Of a DNA stretch of 12,777 nucleotides, positions 1 through 7,125 are shown in pieces. Position 1 is the stretch's first letter. Each line of letters starts with the position of its first letter. The notes beneath the pieces are model-generated. The model worked only from the letters and a program-made list of their open reading frames with translations, was not told where the DNA came from and ran no database searches. The position numbers and the translations under genes are program-made. Origin of the DNA: Spirochaetaceae bacterium (lineage in GTDB: Bacteria; Spirochaetota; Spirochaetia; Treponematales; Breznakiellaceae); the NCBI GenBank assembly GCA_031268255.1, contig JAIRXO010000057.1, positions 1 to 12,777 on the forward strand, in the 5' to 3' direction.

Positions 1-132
1 AGTAACAATATACTCTCTGGGGTGATCAGGATATGCGTCAAAAGTCCCATTGCCATCGGATTTTGACCGTATTTGCGAAATACCATTAAACGCGGTAATA
101 AAAAAGAAACAACAGATTATTATCCGTTTCAT
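1..132 (-). CDS. N-terminal part of an exported hypothetical protein (cut by window edge)
   Basis: This is a leftward reading frame that starts with ATG at 132 and stays open for 44 codons to the window edge. An in-frame TAG lies two codons upstream, so this ATG is the first possible start. The N-terminus looks like a signal peptide: a basic MKR followed by a hydrophobic core (IIICCFFFITAF), then a polar stretch from about residue 19. The two adjacent cysteines lie inside the hydrophobic core and do not form a clear lipobox. A good promoter lies just upstream (153-181). The ribosome binding site is weak (GGCGGG-like). No family is recognised from 44 residues. The likely location is periplasm or envelope. 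Confidence 0.55.
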   Translation of the reverse strand, partial: MKRIIICCFFFITAFNGISQIRSKSDGNGTFDAYPDHPREYIVT

Positions 133-152
133 TTGCTACGACACCCGCCTGC

Positions 153-181
153 ATAATACAACAATAGCCAGCGCCAGGCAA
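153..181 (-). promoter_or_regulatory. sigma70-type promoter for the leftward gene
   Basis: Read on the minus strand, TTGCCT (176-181) is followed after exactly 17 bases by TATTAT (153-158). Transcription would start near 146, about 14 bases before the ATG at 132. The match and spacing are close to consensus. No experimental support is available. Confidence 0.5.
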
Positions 182-473
182 GCCGCTGTGCCCCCGGTAC
201 GGTTTCTCAGGGCTTTATAGCGCATAACGGCCTGATGCGCGGTCCGGCGGAGTTTCAAAAGTAAGTTTCAACTAACATAATGACATGTTATTCGACAGGA
301 GCCTTTTTGGAACACGGCTTGCTTAAATTATAATTTTATCTATAACTTATTATAGAAATCTTTTTTACGATTCATTTATAACAAAAAGCTATTTCAAATT
401 TTAATTTTTTGAACACGTTCCGTAAAAAAATCCAATATATGATTAAAATTTCCACATTGTCCCTGTTTTTTTC
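182..473. other. Divergent intergenic region with two small inverted repeats
   Basis: No convincing gene is seen here on either strand. Two short perfect inverted repeats are present: GCGCAT (220-225) with ATGCGC (235-240), and TAACAT (273-278) with ATGTTA (285-290). Neither is followed by a T tract, so they do not look like terminators, but either could be a protein binding site. From about 316 to 470 the sequence is very AT-rich. It contains promoter-like words, such as TTGCTT at 319-324 with TATAAC at 341-346, so additional upstream promoters for the hydrogenase operon are possible. Confidence 0.4.
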
Positions 474-502
474 TTGCCAATTTGGCACAAGCAATGTAAA
501 AT
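474..502 (+). promoter_or_regulatory. Hydrogenase operon promoter with embedded palindrome
   Basis: TTGCCA (474-479), a 17-base spacer and TAAAAT (497-502) form a sigma70-type promoter with 5 of 6 matches in each box. The predicted transcript start is near 509. A perfect 13-bp palindrome, TGCCAA-T-TTGGCA (475-487), overlaps the -35 box and the upstream half of the spacer. That is a typical position for a repressor operator. The palindrome does not match the Rex or Fnr consensus as I know them, so the binding protein is unknown. Confidence 0.55.
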
Positions 503-521
503 AAAAATTATGGGGGAAGTC

Positions 522-1028
522 ATGGAGACAAAAATCAAAGCAGCAGAGAGTATTTCTACCGGGGATAGTGAATTCCCCCAGGAGCTTTCCGCGTTTATCG
601 AAGAATGGAAGGTAAAGCCTGGCAGCCTTATTATGATGCTGCACAAGATTCAGGAGACCTTCGGGTTTATCTCCCGGAATGCGGCGGAAAACCTTGCCCT
701 CCTCAGCGGTATTCCTTTGGCGAGAATTTACGGGGTCATTACTTTTTATCATTTTTTCAAAACTACCAAACCGGGGAAGCATAGAATCTCCGTATGTCTG
801 GGAACCGCCTGCTATCTCAGGGGCGGGCAGGATATGATTGAAGAAGTAAAAACCCTGCTGGGTCTCGAAGAGGGCGGCGTAAGTGATGACGGTCTTTTTT
901 CTCTTGATCCGGTGCGCTGTGTTGGCTGCTGCGGTCTCGCGCCGGTTATGACTGTGGGTACCGATACCTACGGAAAACTTACCAAGGCCCAACTGCCCGG
1001 AATTATCGCCAAATACCGGAACCTCTAA
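522..1028 (+). CDS. hndA: NuoE-like [2Fe-2S] subunit of NAD(P)-linked [FeFe] hydrogenase (HndA/HydC)
   Basis: This 168-residue protein belongs to the NuoE / complex I 24 kDa family. It has an N-terminal helical region (about 20-80, with the family stretch GVITFYHFF near 71-79) and a C-terminal thioredoxin-fold ferredoxin domain. The four cluster ligands are visible: C92 and C97 (C-x4-C) and C133 and C137 (C-x3-C, followed by GLAP). In HndABCD/HydABC complexes this subunit carries a [2Fe-2S] cluster and passes electrons between the flavin subunit and the hydrogenase. The start is set at ATG 522 because GGGGGAA (512-518) sits three bases upstream. ATG 510 lies almost at the predicted transcript start and lacks a binding site. 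It is the first gene of the hydrogenase operon. C136, beside the ligand C137, is an extra cysteine. Confidence 0.93.
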   Translation: METKIKAAESISTGDSEFPQELSAFIEEWKVKPGSLIMMLHKIQETFGFISRNAAENLALLSGIPLARIYGVITFYHFFKTTKPGKHRISVCLGTACYLRGGQDMIEEVKTLLGLEEGGVSDDGLFSLDPVRCVGCCGLAPVMTVGTDTYGKLTKAQLPGIIAKYRNL

Positions 1029-1088
1029 AAAGGGCCGGACCGTCACCCGGACTTACGGCGGCACAGAACGCCGCGTATGGGAGTTTGT

Positions 1089-1637
1089 ATGCACTTTACC
1101 TTGAGCGACCTGGTTACTGACATCACGCAGAACGCATCCGAGTCGGGTGCGGCTCTTGTGGAACTTGATGTACGGGAGAGCGACAGGGAATTCCGTTTTG
1201 AGGTCCGGGACAACGGAAAGGGCATGAGCCGGGAGGAGCTGGACAGGGCCAAGGACCCTTTTGGCACTGACGGGCAAAAGCATCCTGAGCGCAAGGTGGG
1301 GCTGGGGATTCCTTTTTTGATGCAGACAGCTTCCCAGTCCGGCGGCGGCTGGAATCTGCAATCAGAAAAGAGCCGGGGGACCACGGTGAGCGCCTGGTTT
1401 GACACTACCAATGTGGATACTCCCCCTGTGGGAGATCTGCCGGGGCTTTTCAGAACTGTTTTTCTTTTTCCCGGTCCCGAAGAAGTGGTGGTTCGCCGTT
1501 TTTTTGACAAGGACGGCAGAAAAAATAATTACGAGGTGCGGAAATCAGAATTGACCGAAGCCCTGGGAGACCTGGAGGACGGATCTTCCCTGGCGCTGCT
1601 GGACCGGTATTTGCGGTCCATAGAAACAGAAGATTGA
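1089..1637 (+). CDS. Stand-alone HATPase-fold (GHKL) protein in the hydrogenase operon
   Basis: This 182-residue protein has the ATP-binding fold of histidine kinases and anti-sigma factors. The N box is at residues 11-15 (DITQN), the G1 box at 41-45 (DNGKG), an F-box-like FGT at 58-60, the G2 box GLG at 71-73, and RGTT near 96-99. There is no dimerisation/phosphoacceptor histidine domain, no sensor domain and no membrane segment, so it is not a complete histidine kinase. Residues from about 105 to 182 form a C-terminal extension I do not recognise. Start ATG 1089 is preferred over ATG 1077 because GGGAG (1079-1083) is five bases upstream. From memory, similar ATPase-domain genes occur between the NuoE-like and HndB-like genes in other bacterial hydrogenase operons, role unsettled. 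A regulatory or assembly function is inference. Confidence 0.85.
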   Translation: MHFTLSDLVTDITQNASESGAALVELDVRESDREFRFEVRDNGKGMSREELDRAKDPFGTDGQKHPERKVGLGIPFLMQTASQSGGGWNLQSEKSRGTTVSAWFDTTNVDTPPVGDLPGLFRTVFLFPGPEEVVVRRFFDKDGRKNNYEVRKSELTEALGDLEDGSSLALLDRYLRSIETED

Positions 1638-1724
1638 AGGAATCCCTAAAAACTTCCATATTTGGAGGTCGCGGGGCAAAGGCGCCTGGCGTAAAATTTT
1701 GTACATTGAGAGAGGAGTTTTAAC

Positions 1725-2117
1725 ATGGGGAAAATGAGCCTGGAAGATCTGCGTAAACTCAGGGATTCCAAAAAGAATGATCTGCGCAAGCGGGATGCCG
1801 AAGGCAAGGAAGTGCAGGTCATAGTCGGTATGGGAACCTGCGGTATCGCCGCGGGTGCAAAGATAACCCTGGATGCCTTTATAAAGGCCCTGGACAGCTA
1901 CAATCTGGTTGACACTGTCATGGTGCGCCAGACAGGATGCATGGGACTCTGCCACTCCGAACCTACCGTGGAAGTAATAGCCCCCGGCATGCCCAGGGTC
2001 ATCTACGGCAGGGTTGATGCCGCCGTAGCCGAACAGATAGTCAAAAAGCATCTTGTCGGAAAAGAGCTTTTGGATAATCACATTCTTGACCGGCCTTCAG
2101 CCGACATCATGGGTTAG
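1725..2117 (+). CDS. hndB: HndB-like thioredoxin-fold hydrogenase-associated protein
   Basis: This 130-residue protein resembles HndB of NADP-reducing hydrogenases and belongs to the thioredoxin-like [2Fe-2S] ferredoxin superfamily. A charged helix (about 5-28) precedes the fold. The glycine-rich stretch GMGTCGIAAGA (35-45) contains C39, and C72 and C76 form a C-x3-C pair inside QTGCMGLC. Only three cysteines are present. The partner expected five residues after C39 is G44, so a standard four-cysteine cluster is not obvious. The GTCGIAAGA stretch itself looks typical of HndB-like proteins as I remember them. The start at ATG 1725 has a clear binding site (AGAGGAG, 1711-1717). It is separated by 87 bases from the ATPase gene and by 9 bases from the NuoF-like gene. 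Confidence 0.85.
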   Translation: MGKMSLEDLRKLRDSKKNDLRKRDAEGKEVQVIVGMGTCGIAAGAKITLDAFIKALDSYNLVDTVMVRQTGCMGLCHSEPTVEVIAPGMPRVIYGRVDAAVAEQIVKKHLVGKELLDNHILDRPSADIMG

Positions 2118-2126
2118 GGGGGCGGT

Positions 2127-3917
2127 ATGGCGTATAACCACTATATACTGACCTGCGGCGGTACTGCCTGCGAGTCAAACAAGGGCGCTGCGATTTACGA
2201 AAGGCTCATTGCCGAGGCAGAGAAGCAGGGTGTCAAGGGCGAGGTTCAGATTGTCAAGACAGGCTGTTTCGGCTTCTGCGAAAAAGGCCCCATAGTCAAG
2301 GTGCTTCCCGAAGATTCCTTTTATATTGAAGTAAAACCCGAGGATGCCGCCGAAATCATCGCCGAACAGATTGTCAAGGGCAGGGAAGTTCCCCGGCTTC
2401 TGTATAAGAACGACGAAAACAGAAAGAAAAAGGCCGCTGTCGAGGATATTGAATTCTACCAGAAGCAGTTCCGCGTGGTACTCAGAAACTGCGGCGTCAT
2501 CAATCCCGAAAGCATTGACGAATACATAGCCCGCGAAGGGTATTCGGGCCTTGAGAAGGCTCTTTTTGAATGGACAGACGAACAGCTTATCGGCGAAATG
2601 AAAGCCTCGGGCCTCAGGGGCCGCGGCGGCGCCGGCTTTCCTACCTGGCTCAAGTGGGACCTTGCCCGCAAGGCCCAGGGAGACATCAAGTACGTTATAT
2701 GCAATGCCGACGAAGGCGACCCCGGCGCTTATATGGACCGGTCCACCATCGAAGGCGATCCCCATTCGGTCATTGAGGGCATGATAACCGCCGGCAAGGC
2801 CATAGGCGCCCATCAGGGTTTTGTGTATATCAGGGCCGAGTACCCCCTTGCCATCGAGCGTCTCAAGACGGCCCTTTCCCAGGCCCAGGATTACGGTCTT
2901 TTGGGCAAAAACATACTCGGCTCAGGCTTTGATTTTGACATAGAGATACGCCTGGGCGCGGGCGCTTTTGTCTGCGGCGAGGAAACGGCGCTGATTAAAT
3001 CGGTGGAAGGCAGCAGGGGAATGCCGGTTCCCAAACCGCCATTCCCGGCGAACAAGGGGCTGTGGCAGAGGCCCACCATCATCAACAATGTCGAGACCCT
3101 TGCCAATATACCGGTTATTACCGCCAAGGGCGGGGCCTGGCTTTCAAAAATAGGAACCGAAAAATCCAAGGGGACCAAGGTCTTTGCCCTTACCGGCAAG
3201 GTAAAAAATTCCGGCCTGGTAGAAGTTCCCATGGGCACGACATTACGGGAGATTATTTTTGAGATAGGCGGCGGTATCAGGGACGGCAAAAAATTCAAGG
3301 GCGTCCAGACCGGCGGCCCCTCCGGGGGCATCATTACCGATGTCAATCTTGATACGCCCATAGACTACGAAAGCCTCGCCGCCATGGGTTCCATGATGGG
3401 TTCCGGGGGCATGATAGTCATGGACGAGGATGACTGTGTGGTTGACGTTGCCAGGTTCTATATGGATTTCTGCGTTGACGAATCCTGCGGCAAATGTTCG
3501 CCGTGCCGCATCGGCACCACCCAGATACTCAATATCCTGGAAAAAATCGCCAGGGGCAACGGGGAGGAGGAGGACCTGGACAGGCTTGAGTCCATAGGCA
3601 CCGCCATGACCAAGGCCAGCCTCTGTATGCTCGGCGGTTCGGCGGCCAATCCCACCCTGTCCACGGTACGGAAATTCAGGGATGAGTACCTTGAACATAT
3701 ACGGGACAAAAAGTGCCGTTCCGGCAAATGCAAACATCTTGTCCGTTATGAGATACTTGCCGAAAAGTGCATAGGCTGCGGCCTTTGCGCGAGGAACTGT
3801 CCGGCAAACTGCATTACGGGGGAGAAAAAGTCGGCCCATGTGATAGACCAGAATGCGTGTATCAAATGCGGTCAGTGTTTCACGAGTTGCAAATTCGGCG
3901 CCATAGCCAAAAGTTGA
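2127..3917 (+). CDS. hndC: NuoF-like flavoprotein/iron-sulfur subunit of [FeFe] hydrogenase (HndC/HydB)
   Basis: This 596-residue protein is the NAD(P)H-reactive subunit. An N-terminal thioredoxin-like ferredoxin domain (1-90) carries C10, C15, C47 and C51 for a [2Fe-2S] cluster. The NuoF core (about 110-520) shows the FMN/NADH-binding glycine-rich loop GLRGRGGAGFP (162-172), the CNADEGDPGAYMD stretch (192-204) and FVCGEETAL (281-289). The [4Fe-4S] cluster (N3) ligands are C454, C457, C460 and C500. The C-terminus has two [4Fe-4S] ferredoxin motifs: C548, C551, C554, C558 and C578, C581, C584, C588. This layout matches HydB/HndC of trimeric or tetrameric hydrogenases, where it would exchange electrons between NAD(P)H, ferredoxin and HydA. 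The start at ATG 2127 is preceded by a run of G (GGGGGCGGT). Its stop overlaps a possible upstream start of hydA. Confidence 0.95.
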   Translation: MAYNHYILTCGGTACESNKGAAIYERLIAEAEKQGVKGEVQIVKTGCFGFCEKGPIVKVLPEDSFYIEVKPEDAAEIIAEQIVKGREVPRLLYKNDENRKKKAAVEDIEFYQKQFRVVLRNCGVINPESIDEYIAREGYSGLEKALFEWTDEQLIGEMKASGLRGRGGAGFPTWLKWDLARKAQGDIKYVICNADEGDPGAYMDRSTIEGDPHSVIEGMITAGKAIGAHQGFVYIRAEYPLAIERLKTALSQAQDYGLLGKNILGSGFDFDIEIRLGAGAFVCGEETALIKSVEGSRGMPVPKPPFPANKGLWQRPTIINNVETLANIPVITAKGGAWLSKIGTEKSKGTKVFALTGKVKNSGLVEVPMGTTLREIIFEIGGGIRDGKKFKGVQTGGPSGGIITDVNLDTPIDYESLAAMGSMMGSGGMIVMDEDDCVVDVARFYMDFCVDESCGKCSPCRIGTTQILNILEKIARGNGEEEDLDRLESIGTAMTKASLCMLGGSAANPTLSTVRKFRDEYLEHIRDKKCRSGKCKHLVRYEILAEKCIGCGLCARNCPANCITGEKKSAHVIDQNACIKCGQCFTSCKFGAIAKS

Positions 3918-3928
3918 TGGAGAGATAC

Positions 3929-5710
3929 ATGGTAAACCTTAAAATAAACGGCATTCAGGTTCAGGCTGAGGACGAAAGTTCCATTCTGGACGCGGCCAGA
4001 AAAGTCAATGTAAAGATACCCACCCTGTGCTACAACCCCGACCTCCCGCCCTGGGCGGCCTGCGGTCTCTGTGTTGTGCGCATGGAAGGTTCTCCCAAGA
4101 TGGTCAGGGCCTGCACTACGCCGGTATCTGAAAACATGAGCGTCATCACCCATGATCCTGAGATCATAGCGGTACGGCGCACCGTGCTGGAACTGATACT
4201 TTCCAACCACCCCAGCGATTGTCTCCAGTGTCCCCGGAACGGCAACTGCGAACTCCAGGCCCTGGCCGCTGATTTCGGCATACGGGAGACCCCCTACCGC
4301 AAGGTGCTTAACGGCCTTCCCATAGATGACTCCAATCCGGCCATTGTTCTTAATCCCGAGAAGTGCATACGCTGTGGCCGTTGCGTCAAGGTATGCCAGG
4401 AGATGCAGAACGTCTGGGCGCTGGAATTTTTAGGCAGGGGCATCAAGGGCCGCATAGCCAGCGCCGCGGATACGCCCCTGGGAGAAAGCCCCTGTATCAA
4501 GTGCGGCCAGTGCGCCGCCCATTGTCCTGTGGGGGCCATTTACGAGCGTGATGATACGGTTAAGGTATGGCGGGCCCTTCAGGATGCCAACAAACATTCC
4601 GTGGTGCAGATAGCGCCGGCGGTACGGGTCGCCCTGGCCGAGGAATTCGGCCTGCCCCCCGGAACCGTATTCACCAAAAAAATATACGCCGCCCTGAGGC
4701 GTCTGGGCTTTAAGACTGTTTTTGACACCAACTTTTCCGCTGATCTTACCATCATGGAAGAGGGAACCGAACTGGTCAGCCGGCTTACAAAAGCGGCGGG
4801 GGGCGGCAAGGCCGATATACCCCTCATTACCAGCTGCTGTCCCGCCTGGGTTGATTACATGGAGAAATACTACAATGACATGATACCCAATTTCTCCACC
4901 GCCAAGTCGCCCCAGCAGATGATGGGAGCCATGATTAAGGCCTACTGGTCCGGCAAGGCCGGCATAGACCCGGAAAAAATCTATTCGGTCTCGGTCATGC
5001 CCTGTACGGCCAAAAAATGGGAGATAAACCGCAACAGCGACATGAAGAGCGCCGCCTCGTTCCTCGGCGCCAATACGGGTAATGATGTAGACATTGTGAT
5101 AACCACCAGGGAACTCGCCCGCATGATCAAGCAGGCGGGCATTGACATACTCAATCTTCCCGATGAGGATGCCGACAGCCCCATGGGGCCCTATACCGGC
5201 GCCGGAACCATCTTCGGCGTTACCGGCGGCGTCATGGAAGCCGCGGTGCGGAGCGCCTATTTCCTGGTTACCAAGAAGGAACTCAAGGACGTTAATTTTC
5301 TTCCTGTCCGGGGTCTCGACGGGGTCAAGGAGGCGGAGGTTGACTTTGGCAACGGAACCAAAATACGCATAGCCGTGGCGCACCAGATGGGCAATATAGC
5401 CGCCGTACTTGACAGAATACGGAACGCCAAGGCCGCGGGGCAGGAAGTTCCCTATCACTTTGTGGAAGTCATGGCCTGCCGGGGCGGCTGTATCTCAGGA
5501 GGCGGCCAGCCTTATGGCGGCACCGATGAGGTACGCAGCCGGCGCAGCGCGGGCACCTATGCCGATGACGAACATTCAGCGATTCGCTGTTCCCATCAGA
5601 ACCCTTTCATAAAGCAGGTGTATGATGAGTTCCTCGGCGAACCCAATGGCCACAAAGCCCATGAGCTGCTCCATACCAAGTATACCGCCAGGGCGCTGTA
5701 CTTAAAGTAG
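3929..5710 (+). CDS. hndD: [FeFe] hydrogenase catalytic subunit (HndD/HydA)
   Basis: This 593-residue protein is close in size to clostridial CpI and to HndD. In order: an N-terminal plant-type [2Fe-2S] domain (C34, C45, C48, C62); a His/Cys3 [4Fe-4S] motif (H94, C98, C101, C107); two [4Fe-4S] ferredoxin motifs (C146, C149, C152, C156 and C189, C192, C195, C199); and the H-domain. All H-cluster signatures are complete: TSCCP at 301-305 (C303 proton relay, C304 ligand), MPCTAKK at 357-363 (C359) and MACRGGC at 515-521 (C517, C521). It should reversibly reduce protons to H2 in the cytoplasm. It lacks the extra C-terminal [2Fe-2S] domain of Thermotoga HydA. ATG 3929 has GGAGA five bases upstream. 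ATG 3917, overlapping the hndC stop, would add four residues. Maturases HydE, HydF and HydG are not in the window. Confidence 0.96.
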   Translation: MVNLKINGIQVQAEDESSILDAARKVNVKIPTLCYNPDLPPWAACGLCVVRMEGSPKMVRACTTPVSENMSVITHDPEIIAVRRTVLELILSNHPSDCLQCPRNGNCELQALAADFGIRETPYRKVLNGLPIDDSNPAIVLNPEKCIRCGRCVKVCQEMQNVWALEFLGRGIKGRIASAADTPLGESPCIKCGQCAAHCPVGAIYERDDTVKVWRALQDANKHSVVQIAPAVRVALAEEFGLPPGTVFTKKIYAALRRLGFKTVFDTNFSADLTIMEEGTELVSRLTKAAGGGKADIPLITSCCPAWVDYMEKYYNDMIPNFSTAKSPQQMMGAMIKAYWSGKAGIDPEKIYSVSVMPCTAKKWEINRNSDMKSAASFLGANTGNDVDIVITTRELARMIKQAGIDILNLPDEDADSPMGPYTGAGTIFGVTGGVMEAAVRSAYFLVTKKELKDVNFLPVRGLDGVKEAEVDFGNGTKIRIAVAHQMGNIAAVLDRIRNAKAAGQEVPYHFVEVMACRGGCISGGGQPYGGTDEVRSRRSAGTYADDEHSAIRCSHQNPFIKQVYDEFLGEPNGHKAHELLHTKYTARALYLK

Positions 5711-5736
5711 AATTTACACTAAACTAAAACGAAACG

Positions 5737-5768
5737 GAGCCTGGTCCGGGAGAACCAGGCTCTTTCTC
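5737..5768 (+). terminator. Intrinsic terminator of the hydrogenase operon
   Basis: A perfect 9-bp stem (GAGCCTGGT 5737-5745 with ACCAGGCTC 5754-5762) closes an 8-base loop and is followed by TTTCTC. It lies 26 bases after the hydA stop. No convincing separate promoter is seen between it and the permease gene, so some read-through is possible. Confidence 0.8.
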
Positions 5769-5803
5769 GTATAACTCTCCTCGGTTATATTAAGGAGGAT
5801 ATT

Positions 5804-7120
5804 ATGGAAAAAATATTCAGACTTCAGGAGCATGGTACTACATTTTCCAGGGAGCTGGTCGCCGGTTTAACAACCTTTCTTACTATGGCGTACATTTTGG
5901 CGGTAAACCCGAATATGCTGGGCCTTATCGGTATTGACGTCGGAACCCCCGGCAATGTCATGCCCGCCGCGTCTGTATTTACCGCTACGGTGCTGTCATC
6001 GGCTTTTGCCACCCTGGTGATGGCCTTTGCGGCCAATCTGCCTGTGGCCCTGGCTCCGGGCATGGGTCTTAACGCCTTCTTTACCTTTACCGTTGTTGAC
6101 CGTATGGGATATTCCTGGCAGATCGCCCTTACCGCGGTGTTCCTCGAAGGCATACTTTTCGTGCTGCTTTCCCTGGTGAATGTCCGCGAACTGATTATCC
6201 AGTCCATTCCGATGAACCTCAAACGGGCCGTGGCGGTGGGCATAGGGCTTTTTATAGCCCTCATCGGCCTTAAAAACGCCGGGGTAATTATTCCCAACGA
6301 ATCCACCCTGGTAGAACTTGGGAACATCAGTTCCGGGAGCGCCCTGGTTGCCCTTATCGGCCTTATAATCACCATCGGCCTCTACGCGAACAATATTCCC
6401 GGTTCCATACTATTGGGCATATTGATTACCGCCGTCATAGGCATACCCTTCGGCCTTACGGACATACCCCAGGGCTGGAGCCCCATTGCCCTTCCTGAGT
6501 CTCCGCTTCTCTTTAAGTTTGATTTTTCTTCCGTTTTGAGCTTTAAGTTTTTTACCGTGTTTTTTACCTTCCTCTTTGTTGATATCTTTGACACCGTAGG
6601 AACCCTGGTGGGCGTTACCACCCAGGCAAAACTCATCGACAAGGACGGAAACATACCCAGGGTCAAACAGGCCCTGCTCGCCGACGCACTGGGAACCGTT
6701 GCCGGCGCGGTCCTGGGAACCAGTACAGTAACCAGTTATGTTGAAAGCACCGCCGGTGTCGCCGCCGGAGGACGTACCGGACTCAGCGCCCTGACCACAG
6801 CCCTGCTTTTTCTTCTGGCCCTGTTCCTTTCTCCTGTTTTCCTGCTCATCCCCAGCGCGGCCACGGCTCCCGCGCTGATTATGGTCGGTTTCTTCATGAT
6901 GAGGTCGGTAGTCAGCATTGATTTTTCCGATCCTACCGAAGGCATACCGGCCTTTATGGCCATAGTGATGATGCCCTTTACCTACAGCATAGCCGAGGGC
7001 ATAGTGTACGGTATGCTCTGCTATGTGATACTCAAGATCGTAACCTTCAGATTCAGGGAAATATCCTTTGTAACCATGGCGTTGTTCGTGGTTTTTGTAC
7101 TTAGATTCTTTATACGGTGA
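5804..7120 (+). CDS. Nucleobase:cation symporter, AzgA/PbuG-type purine permease
   Basis: This 438-residue integral membrane protein belongs to the NCS2/AzgA family, which takes up adenine, guanine or hypoxanthine with a proton. The length fits the family. Recognisable stretches are TFLTMAYILAVNP (24-36), ANLPVALAPGMGLNAFF (77-93), FVDIFDTVGT (258-267) and GTSTVTSYVESTAG (305-318). The first, third and fourth lie in regions that form the substrate site in this family. Many hydrophobic segments cover nearly the whole chain, consistent with 12-14 membrane spans. The binding site AAGGAGG (5792-5798) lies five bases before ATG 5804. The stop is five bases before the preferred DinB-like start. The neighbouring deoC suggests purine (deoxy)nucleoside salvage. 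The exact substrate cannot be told from sequence. Confidence 0.92.
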   Translation: MEKIFRLQEHGTTFSRELVAGLTTFLTMAYILAVNPNMLGLIGIDVGTPGNVMPAASVFTATVLSSAFATLVMAFAANLPVALAPGMGLNAFFTFTVVDRMGYSWQIALTAVFLEGILFVLLSLVNVRELIIQSIPMNLKRAVAVGIGLFIALIGLKNAGVIIPNESTLVELGNISSGSALVALIGLIITIGLYANNIPGSILLGILITAVIGIPFGLTDIPQGWSPIALPESPLLFKFDFSSVLSFKFFTVFFTFLFVDIFDTVGTLVGVTTQAKLIDKDGNIPRVKQALLADALGTVAGAVLGTSTVTSYVESTAGVAAGGRTGLSALTTALLFLLALFLSPVFLLIPSAATAPALIMVGFFMMRSVVSIDFSDPTEGIPAFMAIVMMPFTYSIAEGIVYGMLCYVILKIVTFRFREISFVTMALFVVFVLRFFIR

Positions 7121-7125
7121 GTAAA

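Noticed and set aside
483..498. Sigma54-like element (TGGCAC...ATGTA) before the hydrogenase operon
   Set aside because: The -24 half fits, but the essential GC of the -12 half is GT, and a better sigma70-type promoter covers the same bases.
1029..1088. Possible terminator between hndA and the ATPase gene (CGGCG...CGCCG)
   Set aside because: The stem is short and no T tract follows. The genes are probably co-transcribed.
2175..2813. 212-codon open frame antisense to the NuoF-like gene
   Set aside because: A shadow of a well-conserved gene. No recognisable protein.
4430..5458. 342-codon open frame antisense to hydA
   Set aside because: It lies entirely opposite conserved H-domain coding sequence, shows no domain, and is explained by the codon bias of the real gene.
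5711..5803. Purine riboswitch in the permease leader
   Set aside because: The leader is too short and lacks the conserved purine-aptamer core. Only a terminator and a small hairpin are present.
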